DNA of 28,428 bases from UBA1259 sp964453915 (GCA_964453915.1 CAYVPW010000015.1:1-28428), one strand, 5' to 3'; positions 8,701 to 16,287 are shown, numbered from the stretch's first letter. Notes: a model not told the origin generated them from the letters alone. Numbers and translations: made by a program.

Positions 8701-10693
8701 CGAATTCTTGGTTAATGCTATCGGTTGCCACAGGTATCATTTTTTGACCTGCAACTATATCTACACCTAAAAGCGTCACGGGGATTTTATTTAAGTTTTG
8801 ACTTGCTTCTTCGGGGCAAACCATCTCTATTTGTATAAACAATACGTTAGAGTCTTGTGCATAAGAAGAAAGGTCTAAATTAGAAAGCGTTTTTTTTGCG
8901 CTATCCGTATCAATTCCGTTTTTGCTATATTCACTGTAAACGGTAGTGTAATTTACACCGTCGGTAGATACTTTAACCAACATATCAACCGAACCGTTTG
9001 CGTGCTTCGTAGCGTCGGAAGAGAACATTTTATAATTCATAGAGAAATTAACGTCTCTTAAAACCGCGCCTGCATCTGCAGCTAACAAATAAGTAACGGT
9101 ACCGGTGCCAACTCCAACTGCAGGTTCTCCCCAAGTTTTTGCGGGAACCCAACCGAATCCTTCGTTATACATTTCCGCATTGTTTCCGCTAGATACAACG
9201 TTGTTTACAGCAAATGCCGTTTTAGCGGTATTGGTGGTCATATTATCGTGTATTTCAACGCCTTCCAACGCCGCTTGATTGATAGTAAATTCTACATTGT
9301 GGAATCTAGTCGGGCATTGTCCCAAAAATCTGGAAATAGGATCTGCAATATTACTACACAATAAGCGGATATATATCGTATCCGTTTTTCTGCTTAAAAC
9401 ACTATTATCAAAAGTCTTTACGACATTATATCTAACGTCCGCAGAAAGACCTTCGGGTATAGAAGGCGGTGCACTGCTCATTCCGGAAAGATTTCCTTGT
9501 AGGTAATCACCACCGTTTAAGCAACCCTCGCCCTTTTCGCCGTAGTAGGTGCTTCCGTCCACCCACTTATCTTGTATGGTTGCATCGGCTCTTAAATCGT
9601 ATAATTCAAAATAGGATATATTATCATAGCTTGCCATAACCTTTATTGTTGCATTGCCCCAGTCGTTTGCAACACCGCCGTGGCAAAGCGTCACGTAAGC
9701 ATCTAAATCTAAAGAGGTAATATAGCAGCCCTTGGTTGCAGAAAGTCTATATGTTAAATATGCCGTATCGGGAAGCGTTACGGTTCCGTCCCAAGTGCCG
9801 GTACTAGGAACAAAACCCCAAGTAGCGTGACCTTTGTTTCTTTCTGAAATCATATTAACGTTTTCTAAGTAATCTTTTTGTTCGCTTGCGTCGTTAAAAT
9901 CGTCCCTAACGGTTAAAGAACTAGGAATAGCCGCTTGCGTACCCGTGATAGATACACTGTCAAATTTTAAACCTACTCTGTTATACGCAATGCCTTCCTC
10001 ATCGAAATTCTTAATAGGATATTCGTTGGTATCGGGGTGTTCAAAATAGAACTTTACGTATAACTCGTCGGAAGAAGGTATAGAACCCGAATCTAAGTTT
10101 ACAGAAACATTGTAAAGATTAGTTTGAGAGGATTCTTTAATATCCGTCGCTCCGCTAGCAATATTTCCGGTAGGTGCGTTAAGGCTGTTTCCGTTTGCCA
10201 AAGTATAAACGGCGGGCGTCCAGTTTTGGTTGTCCGCAGAAACGTAAATATACATATTTACAGTCACCATATCCGGACCGCTCCATCTGTAGTTTTCGCC
10301 ATAACCAGACAAAGCAGATTGCCACATAAATAAGCCGCCGCTATGTCCTGCGCCAACGGTTGCATCAATGCTTAAACCGTTAAACACGTAGCCGGAATCA
10401 GACTTGATTCTATAGGTCATATATCCGTCCGTAGTAAATACGGCAGAACCCCATTGCGTGACGGGGATATAACCCATGTTTACGTCTCCCTTATCATTGT
10501 TGTTTGTATACATGTTAGACTTTTCGTAATAATGATTGTCTGTTTCAGTATCTAAAAAGTTATCAGCTACAACAACAGCTTCGCCTTCCGCTCTAACATT
10601 GCTTTTAGGAAGAAAAGAAATTATTCCAACGGAAAGACAAAGCGCCGTTAAGAGGGATAGAAAGATAAGGCTTAACTTTCTTGTTCTCATCAT
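5723..10693 (-). CDS. Giant cell-surface protein: five sandwich modules, six InlB-type repeats, CGSSV tail
   Basis: This 1656-aa protein has no enzyme motif that I recognise. After a signal peptide (1 to about 35) come four consecutive sandwich-like modules (about 38-256, 257-475, 476-652, 653-845). Their shared features are a W-G-x-x-V stretch, G-Y-[LM]-T-Y-[KR], V-S-x-D-G-x-x-[WFY] and an L-Y-[VI]-[KR] strand. An InlB repeat follows at about 848-920, then a linker domain, a fifth module (about 998-1175) and five InlB repeats (1244-1610). The C-terminus has GCGSSV (Cys1624), a hydrophobic segment and ARKKKAK, which fits membrane or wall anchoring. The likely role is glycan or surface binding, inferred from architecture only. 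AAGGAG lies 5 bases before the first ATG and 8 before the second, so the true start may be at 10690. It has its own promoter and a 5' leader of about 60 bases. Confidence 0.83.
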   Translation of the reverse strand: MMRTRKLSLIFLSLLTALCLSVGIISFLPKSNVRAEGEAVVVADNFLDTETDNHYYEKSNMYTNNNDKGDVNMGYIPVTQWGSAVFTTDGYMTYRIKSDSGYVFNGLSIDATVGAGHSGGLFMWQSALSGYGENYRWSGPDMVTVNMYIYVSADNQNWTPAVYTLANGNSLNAPTGNIASGATDIKESSQTNLYNVSVNLDSGSIPSSDELYVKFYFEHPDTNEYPIKNFDEEGIAYNRVGLKFDSVSITGTQAAIPSSLTVRDDFNDASEQKDYLENVNMISERNKGHATWGFVPSTGTWDGTVTLPDTAYLTYRLSATKGCYITSLDLDAYVTLCHGGVANDWGNATIKVMASYDNISYFELYDLRADATIQDKWVDGSTYYGEKGEGCLNGGDYLQGNLSGMSSAPPSIPEGLSADVRYNVVKTFDNSVLSRKTDTIYIRLLCSNIADPISRFLGQCPTRFHNVEFTINQAALEGVEIHDNMTTNTAKTAFAVNNVVSSGNNAEMYNEGFGWVPAKTWGEPAVGVGTGTVTYLLAADAGAVLRDVNFSMNYKMFSSDATKHANGSVDMLVKVSTDGVNYTTVYSEYSKNGIDTDSAKKTLSNLDLSSYAQDSNVLFIQIEMVCPEEASQNLNKIPVTLLGVDIVAGQKMIPVATDSINQEFGTDAAGGAPTHTKLVDRNNVVNGNETFGLIPTDVWGGTVNIANGYLTYKVSAGENKKLGTLYALINAEVMSGGNIVVSTSSDGTSFKEVYNLANLKTYDESSTHETNIAFTNPYKWHKGAVGEERGYQKLAINLGTAIANYSEAYVKIALEVPSRSVDLNAVPVKIFSIDLFAEVTERVANTAYITYETYGGVNAASNPAYYQVGDVIELAAPTFDGMTFIGWYDNDEYTGDPITMLDTTTLKDYRLYAKWDSSLQLNLTLVNAGNLVQLDGAVAQSKAYDFELRDSFTLTFGSSAEKYLYTVVVDGTEVDLVSNTYTVSSLRKSMNIVVTYQDRDEIVDNYTATYEQFKEGENGWKIGSYDFNNLKMTKFDSNFGLGPKASAQEGYITYKVVAPSGKQFNAVLLDLRAKLSNWAGTGRTDDYYVDVYFGTTEPIANGYTSFTKIKELPIGTGGGDYNVNTNIKLMTEGEVLSEFYIQIRIKSLSSGWLLLRNFNVDASEYKFNQMTINFVKADTTLAPQYIYNQYTGQVFDTSKVIVPEGYALEDGKFYTDSSCTTEYDLTEKVLTDTVLYVKVVAADGNITYVLDGGVNSVNNPNFYTSTTAITLEDATKDGYTFGGWYFDAEFTLLFTEIAQGRKGNITLYAKWVSNTLPPIEAFANVSYELNGGVNASGNPVMYFYGETTALSDPSYEGMVFLGWYLTSDFSGNAITKISATQTGNITLYAKWGETTASISYELNGGVNHSSNPVSYNYGETTALYDPTYENHVFLGWYLTSDFSGDAITEISDTQVGDITLYAKWVQNSYNISYELNGGTNDSTNPATYNYGVGVASIGDATRSHYDFLGWYITSDFSGGAITEISDTETGDITLYAKWGNRYITVTYVLDGGTNATINESKLYSGAYLVLGEPTKEGFIFDGFYDANGNYVEQIIVDDTSEDITLTATWKVDEAKTETEGSSGCGSSVDFVNGALIGAMVLACGVCLVVARKKKAK
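6071..6730 (-). repeat. Tandem InlB-type repeats with about 220-bp DNA period
   Basis: Three adjacent repeat units (residues 1322-1392, 1393-1466, 1467-1541 of the 1656-aa protein) remain similar at the DNA level. The same stretch coding for the L-G-W-Y-[LI]-T-S-D-F-S-G segment recurs at offsets of 222 and 219 bases. Flanking InlB repeats in the same gene are much more divergent, so these three look like recent internal duplications. The unit number may differ between strains. Confidence 0.8.
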
Positions 10694-10720
10694 ACATACT
10701 CCTTTTTTATTTTTATAACA

Positions 10721-10803
10721 TTTAAGGATTAGCCTTAAAAAATTATCTTAAAATAATGTTTATATAGGCTAGCCTTAAACAAATCAACTTTTATCTAAGG
10801 CTA
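10721..10803 (-). promoter_or_regulatory. Three TAAGGCTA elements around the promoter of the 1656-aa gene
   Basis: The 8-base element occurs at 10796-10803 in one orientation and at 10770-10777 and 10730-10737 in the other. The middle copy lies inside a perfect 10-bp palindrome (10766-10775), between the -35 and -10 boxes. The last copy is part of a perfect 7-bp hairpin with a 5-base loop (10721-10739) in the untranslated leader. Copies one and two can also pair over 18 bases. This fits a repressor operator set or an RNA switch. Which one cannot be told from sequence. Confidence 0.5.
10759..10787 (-). promoter_or_regulatory. Sigma-A-like promoter for the 1656-aa gene
   Basis: The minus strand has TTGATT (10782-10787), a 17-base spacer and TATAAA (10759-10764). 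Transcription would start near 10752 and leave a leader of about 60 bases before the coding region. A palindrome fills most of the spacer. Confidence 0.6.
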
Positions 10804-10819
10804 AAACCTATTTATTTAA

Positions 10820-13800
10820 TCAATTTTTGCGTTGTTTTGCTCTTATCACCAAAACGATAAACGCTGCGGGGATAAGCGCAATTGCAATATAACCAACATT
10901 AACGCTAGAACCGCAACCGCCCTCGTTTGCTTCTGCAGGTGCGTCTTTATAAATCGCATATAGAACTAAATCGTCCTTTAAGTTGTTTCCTTCTATTCTA
11001 GTCACTTGGTTGCCGTTTTCATCAAACCAACCAACAAAGGTCTTTCCAACCTTTTTAGCAGGTGCAAGAACAAGGAATTCGCCCGCAGTCATCGTGCCAA
11101 CGTTTATAGAATTGTTCTTTCCGCCATCTAAAATATAAGTCACGTTATAAGTCAATCTGGTCCATTTTGCAACGAACGTAAACGATCCATTATCAAATTC
11201 GCTAGAAGTCGGGTCGCATTTTACGCCGTTATAGTACCAACCTGCAAATTTATAGCCTTCTCTTGTGGGGTTAAGAGCATCGTTAGAACCATCTCCGCCG
11301 TTGTAATCAAAATTCTTGTCCGCCAAAGCACGTTCTTCTAAACTGCTAGAATAAACAACCTTTAAGCTAACGTTCTTTATGCCGCAATCCGCATAAGTGC
11401 TGCCTGCGCCAAAGTACTCTATTCTGAACAAAACGGAACTTGCTCCGTCCTTTAATTCTTCTACAACGCCCTTTCCTTCTAAATAACCTTCGCCGTCTAC
11501 AAAAGTAGTTTTGCAAACAACATTATCTGCAACATCATCAATATAAGTTAAATCGGTAAACTTAAAGTCGTCGTTATCGCTTACTTGCTTCCAAGTTTTG
11601 CCGTTATCGAAACTCATAGAGAATTTCAAATAGTTTTTAGTATCTGCTTCTTGAAAATCGTGCCCCATAGCCATAGCGGTGGGGTCTTTGACTCTCATAG
11701 TAACGATAGGATTGATTTGCTTAATCAATCTAGAATTCGAGCCACCGTCAAAACGGAAAGTAATATCGGATTTGTAGGTTAATCTTCCGCTTCCGCCGCT
11801 ACCTAAAATTCCGCCAGAATATACTGCATAGTAAGAAGAATATGCACCGAATATCTCTTCTCCGTTTAAGGTAAGATTTTCGTAGTTAGAAAAAACGTTG
11901 CTACCCATTTCGTTTTCAAAAGAAACGTTTATGGTATCGTTGCTAGTGTTAAATATAGTTTTTGTATATGCGTAATTTGCATAAATTTTGCTTATTAACG
12001 CATCAGAGAAAACAACTCTTATATACATATATTTAATGCCGGCAATAAATCTAGAAATATCGAATTCTTTATCAAATATTCCCGTTGCAGCATCGTTATA
12101 CAATGCATTTGTCCATTCGCTGCCGTCCGCAGAAACTTCTACCGCATAAAACCCTTTGTCGGAAGTAAAGCAACCGTTAACTTTTAAGCCTAGTTTTGTA
12201 AATACGTACTTATAATCGCCAACGTACATTGCGGTTGAAACGTATGCGAGAGTATAATCGTTTTCGGTGTCTACAACAAAACCGTTTCCATTTTGTTTTG
12301 CGCCCGCTGTTGCATAAACGTTTTTATTATATCCTTTTGCATTATCCGTAGGAATGAAAGAAATTTCATTGCCCATGTGCGCATAATAATTTTCGTAAGA
12401 AACGCCGTCCTCATCTAAGTCTCTGGTAATTGCGGTGTTCCATAATTCTTCGCTAGAATAATTGAAAGACTTATTTACCAAAATGCTACCGATTTGCTCT
12501 TCGTCGTATTCTAAATCAAAAACGTCAGGATAAGAAACGTTAAGATTAAAAGAGAATTGGTTTTCGTTCATAAAATAACCTTTTCCATCGGTTTCGTCAA
12601 CCTTCGGGCTATAATAAACAAAGTCTACGTCTCCGTTTTCTCTAAAAATAAGTTGAGCAAAAATTCCCGCGCCGCCAAATTCTTCTATTTGGGGGTTAAT
12701 CATAAATTGATATACGGGATTTCCGTTTTCGCCAAAATCTAAACGCTTAATAACACTGCCGTCATTAGTACATTCGTGTCCGCAAACAACCATAAAAATG
12801 TTTTCGTGTTTAGAAATAAAGTTATCCCATAGGCGTTGCCCGTCTTGACGCAAATCCCCGTTAGAATCGCCTGCGATGTATGCGTGAGTAGATACGATTA
12901 CCTTTTTGTCGGGATTTGCCTCTACCATTTGATTAGCCCAAGCAACCATTTCCGTAGTGGGATAAGTACCCAAGGTGATAATCATATATTCATCGCCGTT
13001 TGCTTCAAAATAATAGGTAGCCGCTTCTATATCATTATATAATGATTCGCCAAACCAAGATTTAGAGCTGTAATCATTATATAAGAAGTATTGATTAAAT
13101 CCGTCTTTTACCCTATAACTTTCCGCCATATCGGCATAGTCGTGGTTGCCCATCGTCATTGCAAGGGGAATATTTAAATCAAATAATTTGTCTGCTTGAT
13201 TTTTAGCAAATTGTAATTGTTCTTTATCGCTTAACAATCTGTTTGGATTATAGTTAACAGCCATTCTAGGGTCACCCGTAGGTTGACGCCAGGTTAAAAA
13301 TTGAGAATCGTCTACTATATCGCCAACGTTGATAAACGCCTTTAAGTTCATAGCAGTTGCATTAGCTTTTATATAATCGTAAGATTTAGCAACATATGCA
13401 CTATGATATTCAACTGCGGTTTGTTGGTCTCCCATAACGACTATAGAAAAATCGTTATTGCCCAAACTAGCGCCTCCAACCTCAACAAAACTGCTAGAAT
13501 AAGCTTTAAAATCTCCGGTGACGTGGTCTTCTGTCTTGATATTGCCTATCGTTGCGCCGTTTTGCAAAATAGTAGTGGTGTTTAAACCAAAGCAAGAACG
13601 CAATGCTTCAATCGCTTCGTTTGATAAAATATCTTTAGAGCGACCGTTTTCTACATATAATTGAACGCCGTTCAACTTTCCGTCGCTACCGACGTTTGCA
13701 TTTATAAAACCCTTTATATTATCGTTATTGCTTCTTACTGCATTATCCGTTTTATCTTTACTGTTGCTTTCTAAATACGTATCGTAAAGAGCGGTAATTT

Positions 13801-13948
13801 CAGAAGTATAAGTAGCCCAGTCAACAGAAGCCGCATGAACGGTGGTTAAACCAACTATTGCGCTCGAAACCGAAAGAAGTAAAACGGAAACGAGAATTAC
13901 CAAAGCCAAAATTTTCTTTTTTGTAAAACTTAAAATTTTCATATTCAT
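10820..13948 (-). CDS. Anchored metallophosphoesterase with extra N-terminal domain, InlB-type repeats and CGSSV tail
   Basis: This 1042-aa exported protein has a signal peptide (1 to about 40) and a unique segment of about 120 residues (41-163) that I do not recognise. The phosphoesterase domain (about 165-450) has GD-x-Q (173-176), GDIVD (209-213), GNHD (267-270), His355 and GH (390-391). Unlike its two paralogues it has no EF-hand loop after GNHD. Two sandwich modules follow, then InlB repeats at about 877-930 and 932-1000. The tail has GCGSSV (Cys1012), a hydrophobic segment and RAKQRKN, so this paralogue is probably held at the cell surface. A perfect AAGGAGGT site lies 4 bases before the first ATG and 10 before a second one (13942), so either may be used. 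It starts 9 bases after the 397-aa gene and is in the same operon. Confidence 0.84.
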   Translation of the reverse strand: MNMKILSFTKKKILALVILVSVLLLSVSSAIVGLTTVHAASVDWATYTSEITALYDTYLESNSKDKTDNAVRSNNDNIKGFINANVGSDGKLNGVQLYVENGRSKDILSNEAIEALRSCFGLNTTTILQNGATIGNIKTEDHVTGDFKAYSSSFVEVGGASLGNNDFSIVVMGDQQTAVEYHSAYVAKSYDYIKANATAMNLKAFINVGDIVDDSQFLTWRQPTGDPRMAVNYNPNRLLSDKEQLQFAKNQADKLFDLNIPLAMTMGNHDYADMAESYRVKDGFNQYFLYNDYSSKSWFGESLYNDIEAATYYFEANGDEYMIITLGTYPTTEMVAWANQMVEANPDKKVIVSTHAYIAGDSNGDLRQDGQRLWDNFISKHENIFMVVCGHECTNDGSVIKRLDFGENGNPVYQFMINPQIEEFGGAGIFAQLIFRENGDVDFVYYSPKVDETDGKGYFMNENQFSFNLNVSYPDVFDLEYDEEQIGSILVNKSFNYSSEELWNTAITRDLDEDGVSYENYYAHMGNEISFIPTDNAKGYNKNVYATAGAKQNGNGFVVDTENDYTLAYVSTAMYVGDYKYVFTKLGLKVNGCFTSDKGFYAVEVSADGSEWTNALYNDAATGIFDKEFDISRFIAGIKYMYIRVVFSDALISKIYANYAYTKTIFNTSNDTINVSFENEMGSNVFSNYENLTLNGEEIFGAYSSYYAVYSGGILGSGGSGRLTYKSDITFRFDGGSNSRLIKQINPIVTMRVKDPTAMAMGHDFQEADTKNYLKFSMSFDNGKTWKQVSDNDDFKFTDLTYIDDVADNVVCKTTFVDGEGYLEGKGVVEELKDGASSVLFRIEYFGAGSTYADCGIKNVSLKVVYSSSLEERALADKNFDYNGGDGSNDALNPTREGYKFAGWYYNGVKCDPTSSEFDNGSFTFVAKWTRLTYNVTYILDGGKNNSINVGTMTAGEFLVLAPAKKVGKTFVGWFDENGNQVTRIEGNNLKDDLVLYAIYKDAPAEANEGGCGSSVNVGYIAIALIPAAFIVLVIRAKQRKN

Positions 13949-13957
13949 TTTACCTCC

Positions 13958-15151
13958 TTATTTGCTTTTTCTTTTAATTAAACGGAACGAAAGGAACAAA
14001 CCCGCCGCAGCCATTGCCGCAATAGAAGTAAGCATTGTGCCCGTACTTACGGAAGAAGAACAACCTTCGCCTTCTGTATTATCTTTTACGGAAACCTCTT
14101 TATCAAGCGGGATATCTTCTACCCACTTTGCATAAACGGTCACGTTTCCACTAGTTGCCGTCAAGGTGTAAATCGGTTGAGTTAATTCAGAATCTAAATA
14201 CCAACCCACGAACTTATATCCCTTTCTTCCCGCAGCCTTTAACTCTGCACCAACGGAAGCAACGTATTCCGTAGGATTGTCTTTATGGTTTATTCCGCCA
14301 TTAAGCACGTATGTAATAGTGTGCTTATCCCAAATTCCTTTAACGTAATATTCAGCATCCGCTTCTATCAATTCTCCGTCTGCAACGGCTTCGGTACATT
14401 CAAAATCTTTATATACTTTTGCGTCCGTGCGTTCAAAGTTTGCAAAGTAAAGCGCAGTATCAATTCCAACGGGAGAGCCAGCTTCCGCAAAAACCTCTAC
14501 TTGCTTGCTTCCGCCGAAATCGTCTATCAAATTGTAAATAACTTTGGTGTTAAGGTAAGAAACGTTAAAAGAAACTTCTTTAACGGCACACCAGTCTTTG
14601 TTGGCACTGGAGTTGCCTATTTCTAGCTTAACAAAAAATTCGGGCTTGCCTGCAACAAAGCTGTCTAAATCTAAGTTAACGGTTTGTCCGCTAGCGTTAG
14701 TGCTGATTAAAGATTTATAAACAACTTCACATTCGTCTAAAACTTCAATATCGCTTCCAACATAAAAATTTACGCATTCAAAAGTTCTAAAGTTGTTATA
14801 GTCGAACAATCTACCCAAAAACTCCAAGTCTAAACTTGCAAATGCTTTTCCTTCGGGAGCTTTAAAGTAGAATATCACATATCCTTTAGAACTTCCACTT
14901 GCAGTAGATAAAGCGGTAAATTTGCCGTTTCCTAAATCAACGTCAGAAACCAAAGCAACGTTGTCGCTAGCATAGCAAACGTCGTTTATAGAAGTGCCGG
15001 CAGCATTAAAATCTACCTTTACGCTTCTGTCATAAACAACGCTTTCTTGTGCCTTTACCGTGGAACTGTTTGAAAACGGCAAAAATGCCGCCATAAGCAC
15101 CACTGCAAAAAGCACACATAAGGAACTAAGACACAATCTTCGTTTACTCAT
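13958..15151 (-). CDS. Exported protein with one sandwich module, one InlB-type repeat and CSSSV tail
   Basis: This 397-aa protein has a signal peptide (1 to about 35), one copy of the locus-wide module (about 40-200, with a GYVIFYF strand and an FFVKLEI strand) and a short Cys-containing linker. One InlB repeat follows at about 276-346. The tail has C-S-S-S-V (Cys364), a hydrophobic segment and RLIKRKSK. It is the minimal form of the architecture seen in the larger neighbours and may be an anchored binding protein. No catalytic motif is visible. A GAGG ribosome site lies 8 bases before ATG. It is the first complete gene after the promoter at 15275-15303, but an assembly gap lies between them, so another gene could come first. 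Confidence 0.78.
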   Translation of the reverse strand: MSKRRLCLSSLCVLFAVVLMAAFLPFSNSSTVKAQESVVYDRSVKVDFNAAGTSINDVCYASDNVALVSDVDLGNGKFTALSTASGSSKGYVIFYFKAPEGKAFASLDLEFLGRLFDYNNFRTFECVNFYVGSDIEVLDECEVVYKSLISTNASGQTVNLDLDSFVAGKPEFFVKLEIGNSSANKDWCAVKEVSFNVSYLNTKVIYNLIDDFGGSKQVEVFAEAGSPVGIDTALYFANFERTDAKVYKDFECTEAVADGELIEADAEYYVKGIWDKHTITYVLNGGINHKDNPTEYVASVGAELKAAGRKGYKFVGWYLDSELTQPIYTLTATSGNVTVYAKWVEDIPLDKEVSVKDNTEGEGCSSSVSTGTMLTSIAAMAAAGLFLSFRLIKRKSK

Positions 15152-15193
15152 TTACTTTTCCTCGTTCACAATTTTTCACAATTTTTAGATTTT

Positions 15194-15203
15194 NNNNNNN
15201 NNN
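15194..15203. other. Assembly gap (10 Ns)
   Basis: Ten Ns in a row mark a scaffold join, and the true length is unknown. The gene-free stretch 15152-15486 around it holds the gap, a 10-base tandem repeat (about 15166-15186), an orphan ribosome site, a promoter and a terminator. Confidence 0.98.
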
Positions 15204-15208
15204 ATAAA

Positions 15209-15216
15209 TCACCTCT
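15209..15216 (-). promoter_or_regulatory. Orphan ribosome binding site at the gap edge
   Basis: The minus strand reads AGAGGTGA followed by five bases and then the Ns. A start codon at normal spacing would fall at or just inside the gap. The 397-aa gene has its own site on the other side, so this one probably belongs to a gene lost in the gap. Confidence 0.5.
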
Positions 15217-15274
15217 GTAATGCTTATTGTGCCGCATTTTTTTAAATTTATTAATATATATTATCTTATATTAT

Positions 15275-15303
15275 ATTATAACCCGTGATTTTTATATCGT
15301 CAA
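15275..15303 (-). promoter_or_regulatory. Strong sigma-A-like promoter of the surface-protein operon
   Basis: TTGACG (15298-15303), a 17-base spacer and a perfect TATAAT (15275-15280) lie on the minus strand. Transcription would start near 15268. It is the best promoter match in the window and faces the assembly gap and the phosphoesterase operon. Confidence 0.75.
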
Positions 15304-15418
15304 TCGACATATATTGCATAAAATTTGAATAAATGTTGCAAAAAGTTTCTTGTTAGAAGTCAGTTATAAATAGTGTAATTCAAAAAAACTTTTTTATATA
15401 CAAAACCGCCGATATACA

Positions 15419-15481
15419 CAAAAAAGCAAAGTAAAACTTTAAGCACGCCAAAACCGTGGAGCACCAAAAATTTACTTTGCT
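15419..15481 (-). terminator. Intrinsic terminator after the lipoprotein gene
   Basis: A perfect 11-bp inverted repeat (15425-15435 with 15471-15481) starts 6 bases after the lipoprotein stop. On the minus strand it is followed by a run of Ts. The 35-base interior contains a smaller CACG/CGTG hairpin, so the structure is branched and longer than usual. Confidence 0.75.
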
Positions 15482-15486
15482 AATTA

Positions 15487-16278
15487 TTACGCCGCATACG
15501 TTCCCCTAATAAAGCAGGAATATAATCTTATACCCAAACGGTGCAGTTCTATACCTATTCCGCCGTCTTGACCATAACCGTTTACCATTTTGCCGAAAAT
15601 GCTTTGATAAGTTATTCTTTCGGAAGCATCAAAATCTTTATACGTCATATGCACGCATTTAACTTTTACATATAAATCTTCTTTTGTAGAATAGGACATC
15701 ATCAAATCTACTTTTTTAGCATTTTCACCAACATACTCGTTCACAGATTCAGACAACTCGTCGCCAACTTCATCGTGTAAATTGTATATTTCGGTAAAGT
15801 TGGTTCCGTCCCAACTTATCTCTACAATAATATTAGTTTTCCAGTTCCCGTCTTTATCAGCCATATCGTACGGATAAATCTTCATACTAGAACCGCTTCT
15901 ATAACAAATGCTGTAAAAAGCCTCAAAGCTGAGCTCTAAAGATGCAAAAGTTTTACCCCTTTCCGGTTTAACCTGATAAATAACGTATCCCGTACCACCG
16001 GAAACGTATTCTTGCCACAAATCACCGCAAACAACGCCAAACGTTTTTTGCCCGTTAGAATCGGTTGTTAAATTGCTTACTTTATATGCGTCTGTATTAA
16101 AAATAGAAACGTTTCTGTAATCTCCGCCTATTTCGTAATCATCACTGCCGTCCGCTGCGCCACCGCAACCGTAAACACCGCAAAATGCAGCAAAACAAAA
16201 GATAAAAACAAATAAAATTGCAGCAAACTTAACTACGCGTTTTGATATATTTTTCCAAAAAATGCCCAAATTTCTCAT
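15487..16278 (-). CDS. Small lipoprotein with one sandwich module
   Basis: I take the ATG at 16278 (263 aa). An upstream in-frame TTG at 16299 lies in the promoter. The N-terminus is basic, then hydrophobic, and ends in a lipobox-like V-Y-G-C (Cys38) followed by Gly-Gly and acidic residues, so lipid anchoring outside the membrane is likely. The rest (about 50-263) is one copy of the module found in its neighbours: GYVIYQV strand, G-K-x-F-x-S-L-E-L, V-E-I-S-W-D-G-T-N-F, L-Y-V-K-V and a terminal I-R-G-T-Y. No enzyme motif is seen. It is a single-gene transcription unit between two terminators. No ribosome site precedes the ATG, which agrees with the leaderless promoter noted nearby. Function is unknown; carbohydrate or surface binding is a guess. 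Confidence 0.72.
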   Translation of the reverse strand: MRNLGIFWKNISKRVVKFAAILFVFIFCFAAFCGVYGCGGAADGSDDYEIGGDYRNVSIFNTDAYKVSNLTTDSNGQKTFGVVCGDLWQEYVSGGTGYVIYQVKPERGKTFASLELSFEAFYSICYRSGSSMKIYPYDMADKDGNWKTNIIVEISWDGTNFTEIYNLHDEVGDELSESVNEYVGENAKKVDLMMSYSTKEDLYVKVKCVHMTYKDFDASERITYQSIFGKMVNGYGQDGGIGIELHRLGIRLYSCFIRGTYAA

Positions 16279-16287
16279 AATATAATG

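Noticed and set aside
5723..15151. LPXTG sortase signals in the exported proteins
   Set aside because: No LPXTG or close variant precedes any of the C-terminal helices; the conserved part is Cys-[Gly/Ser]-Ser-Ser-Val.
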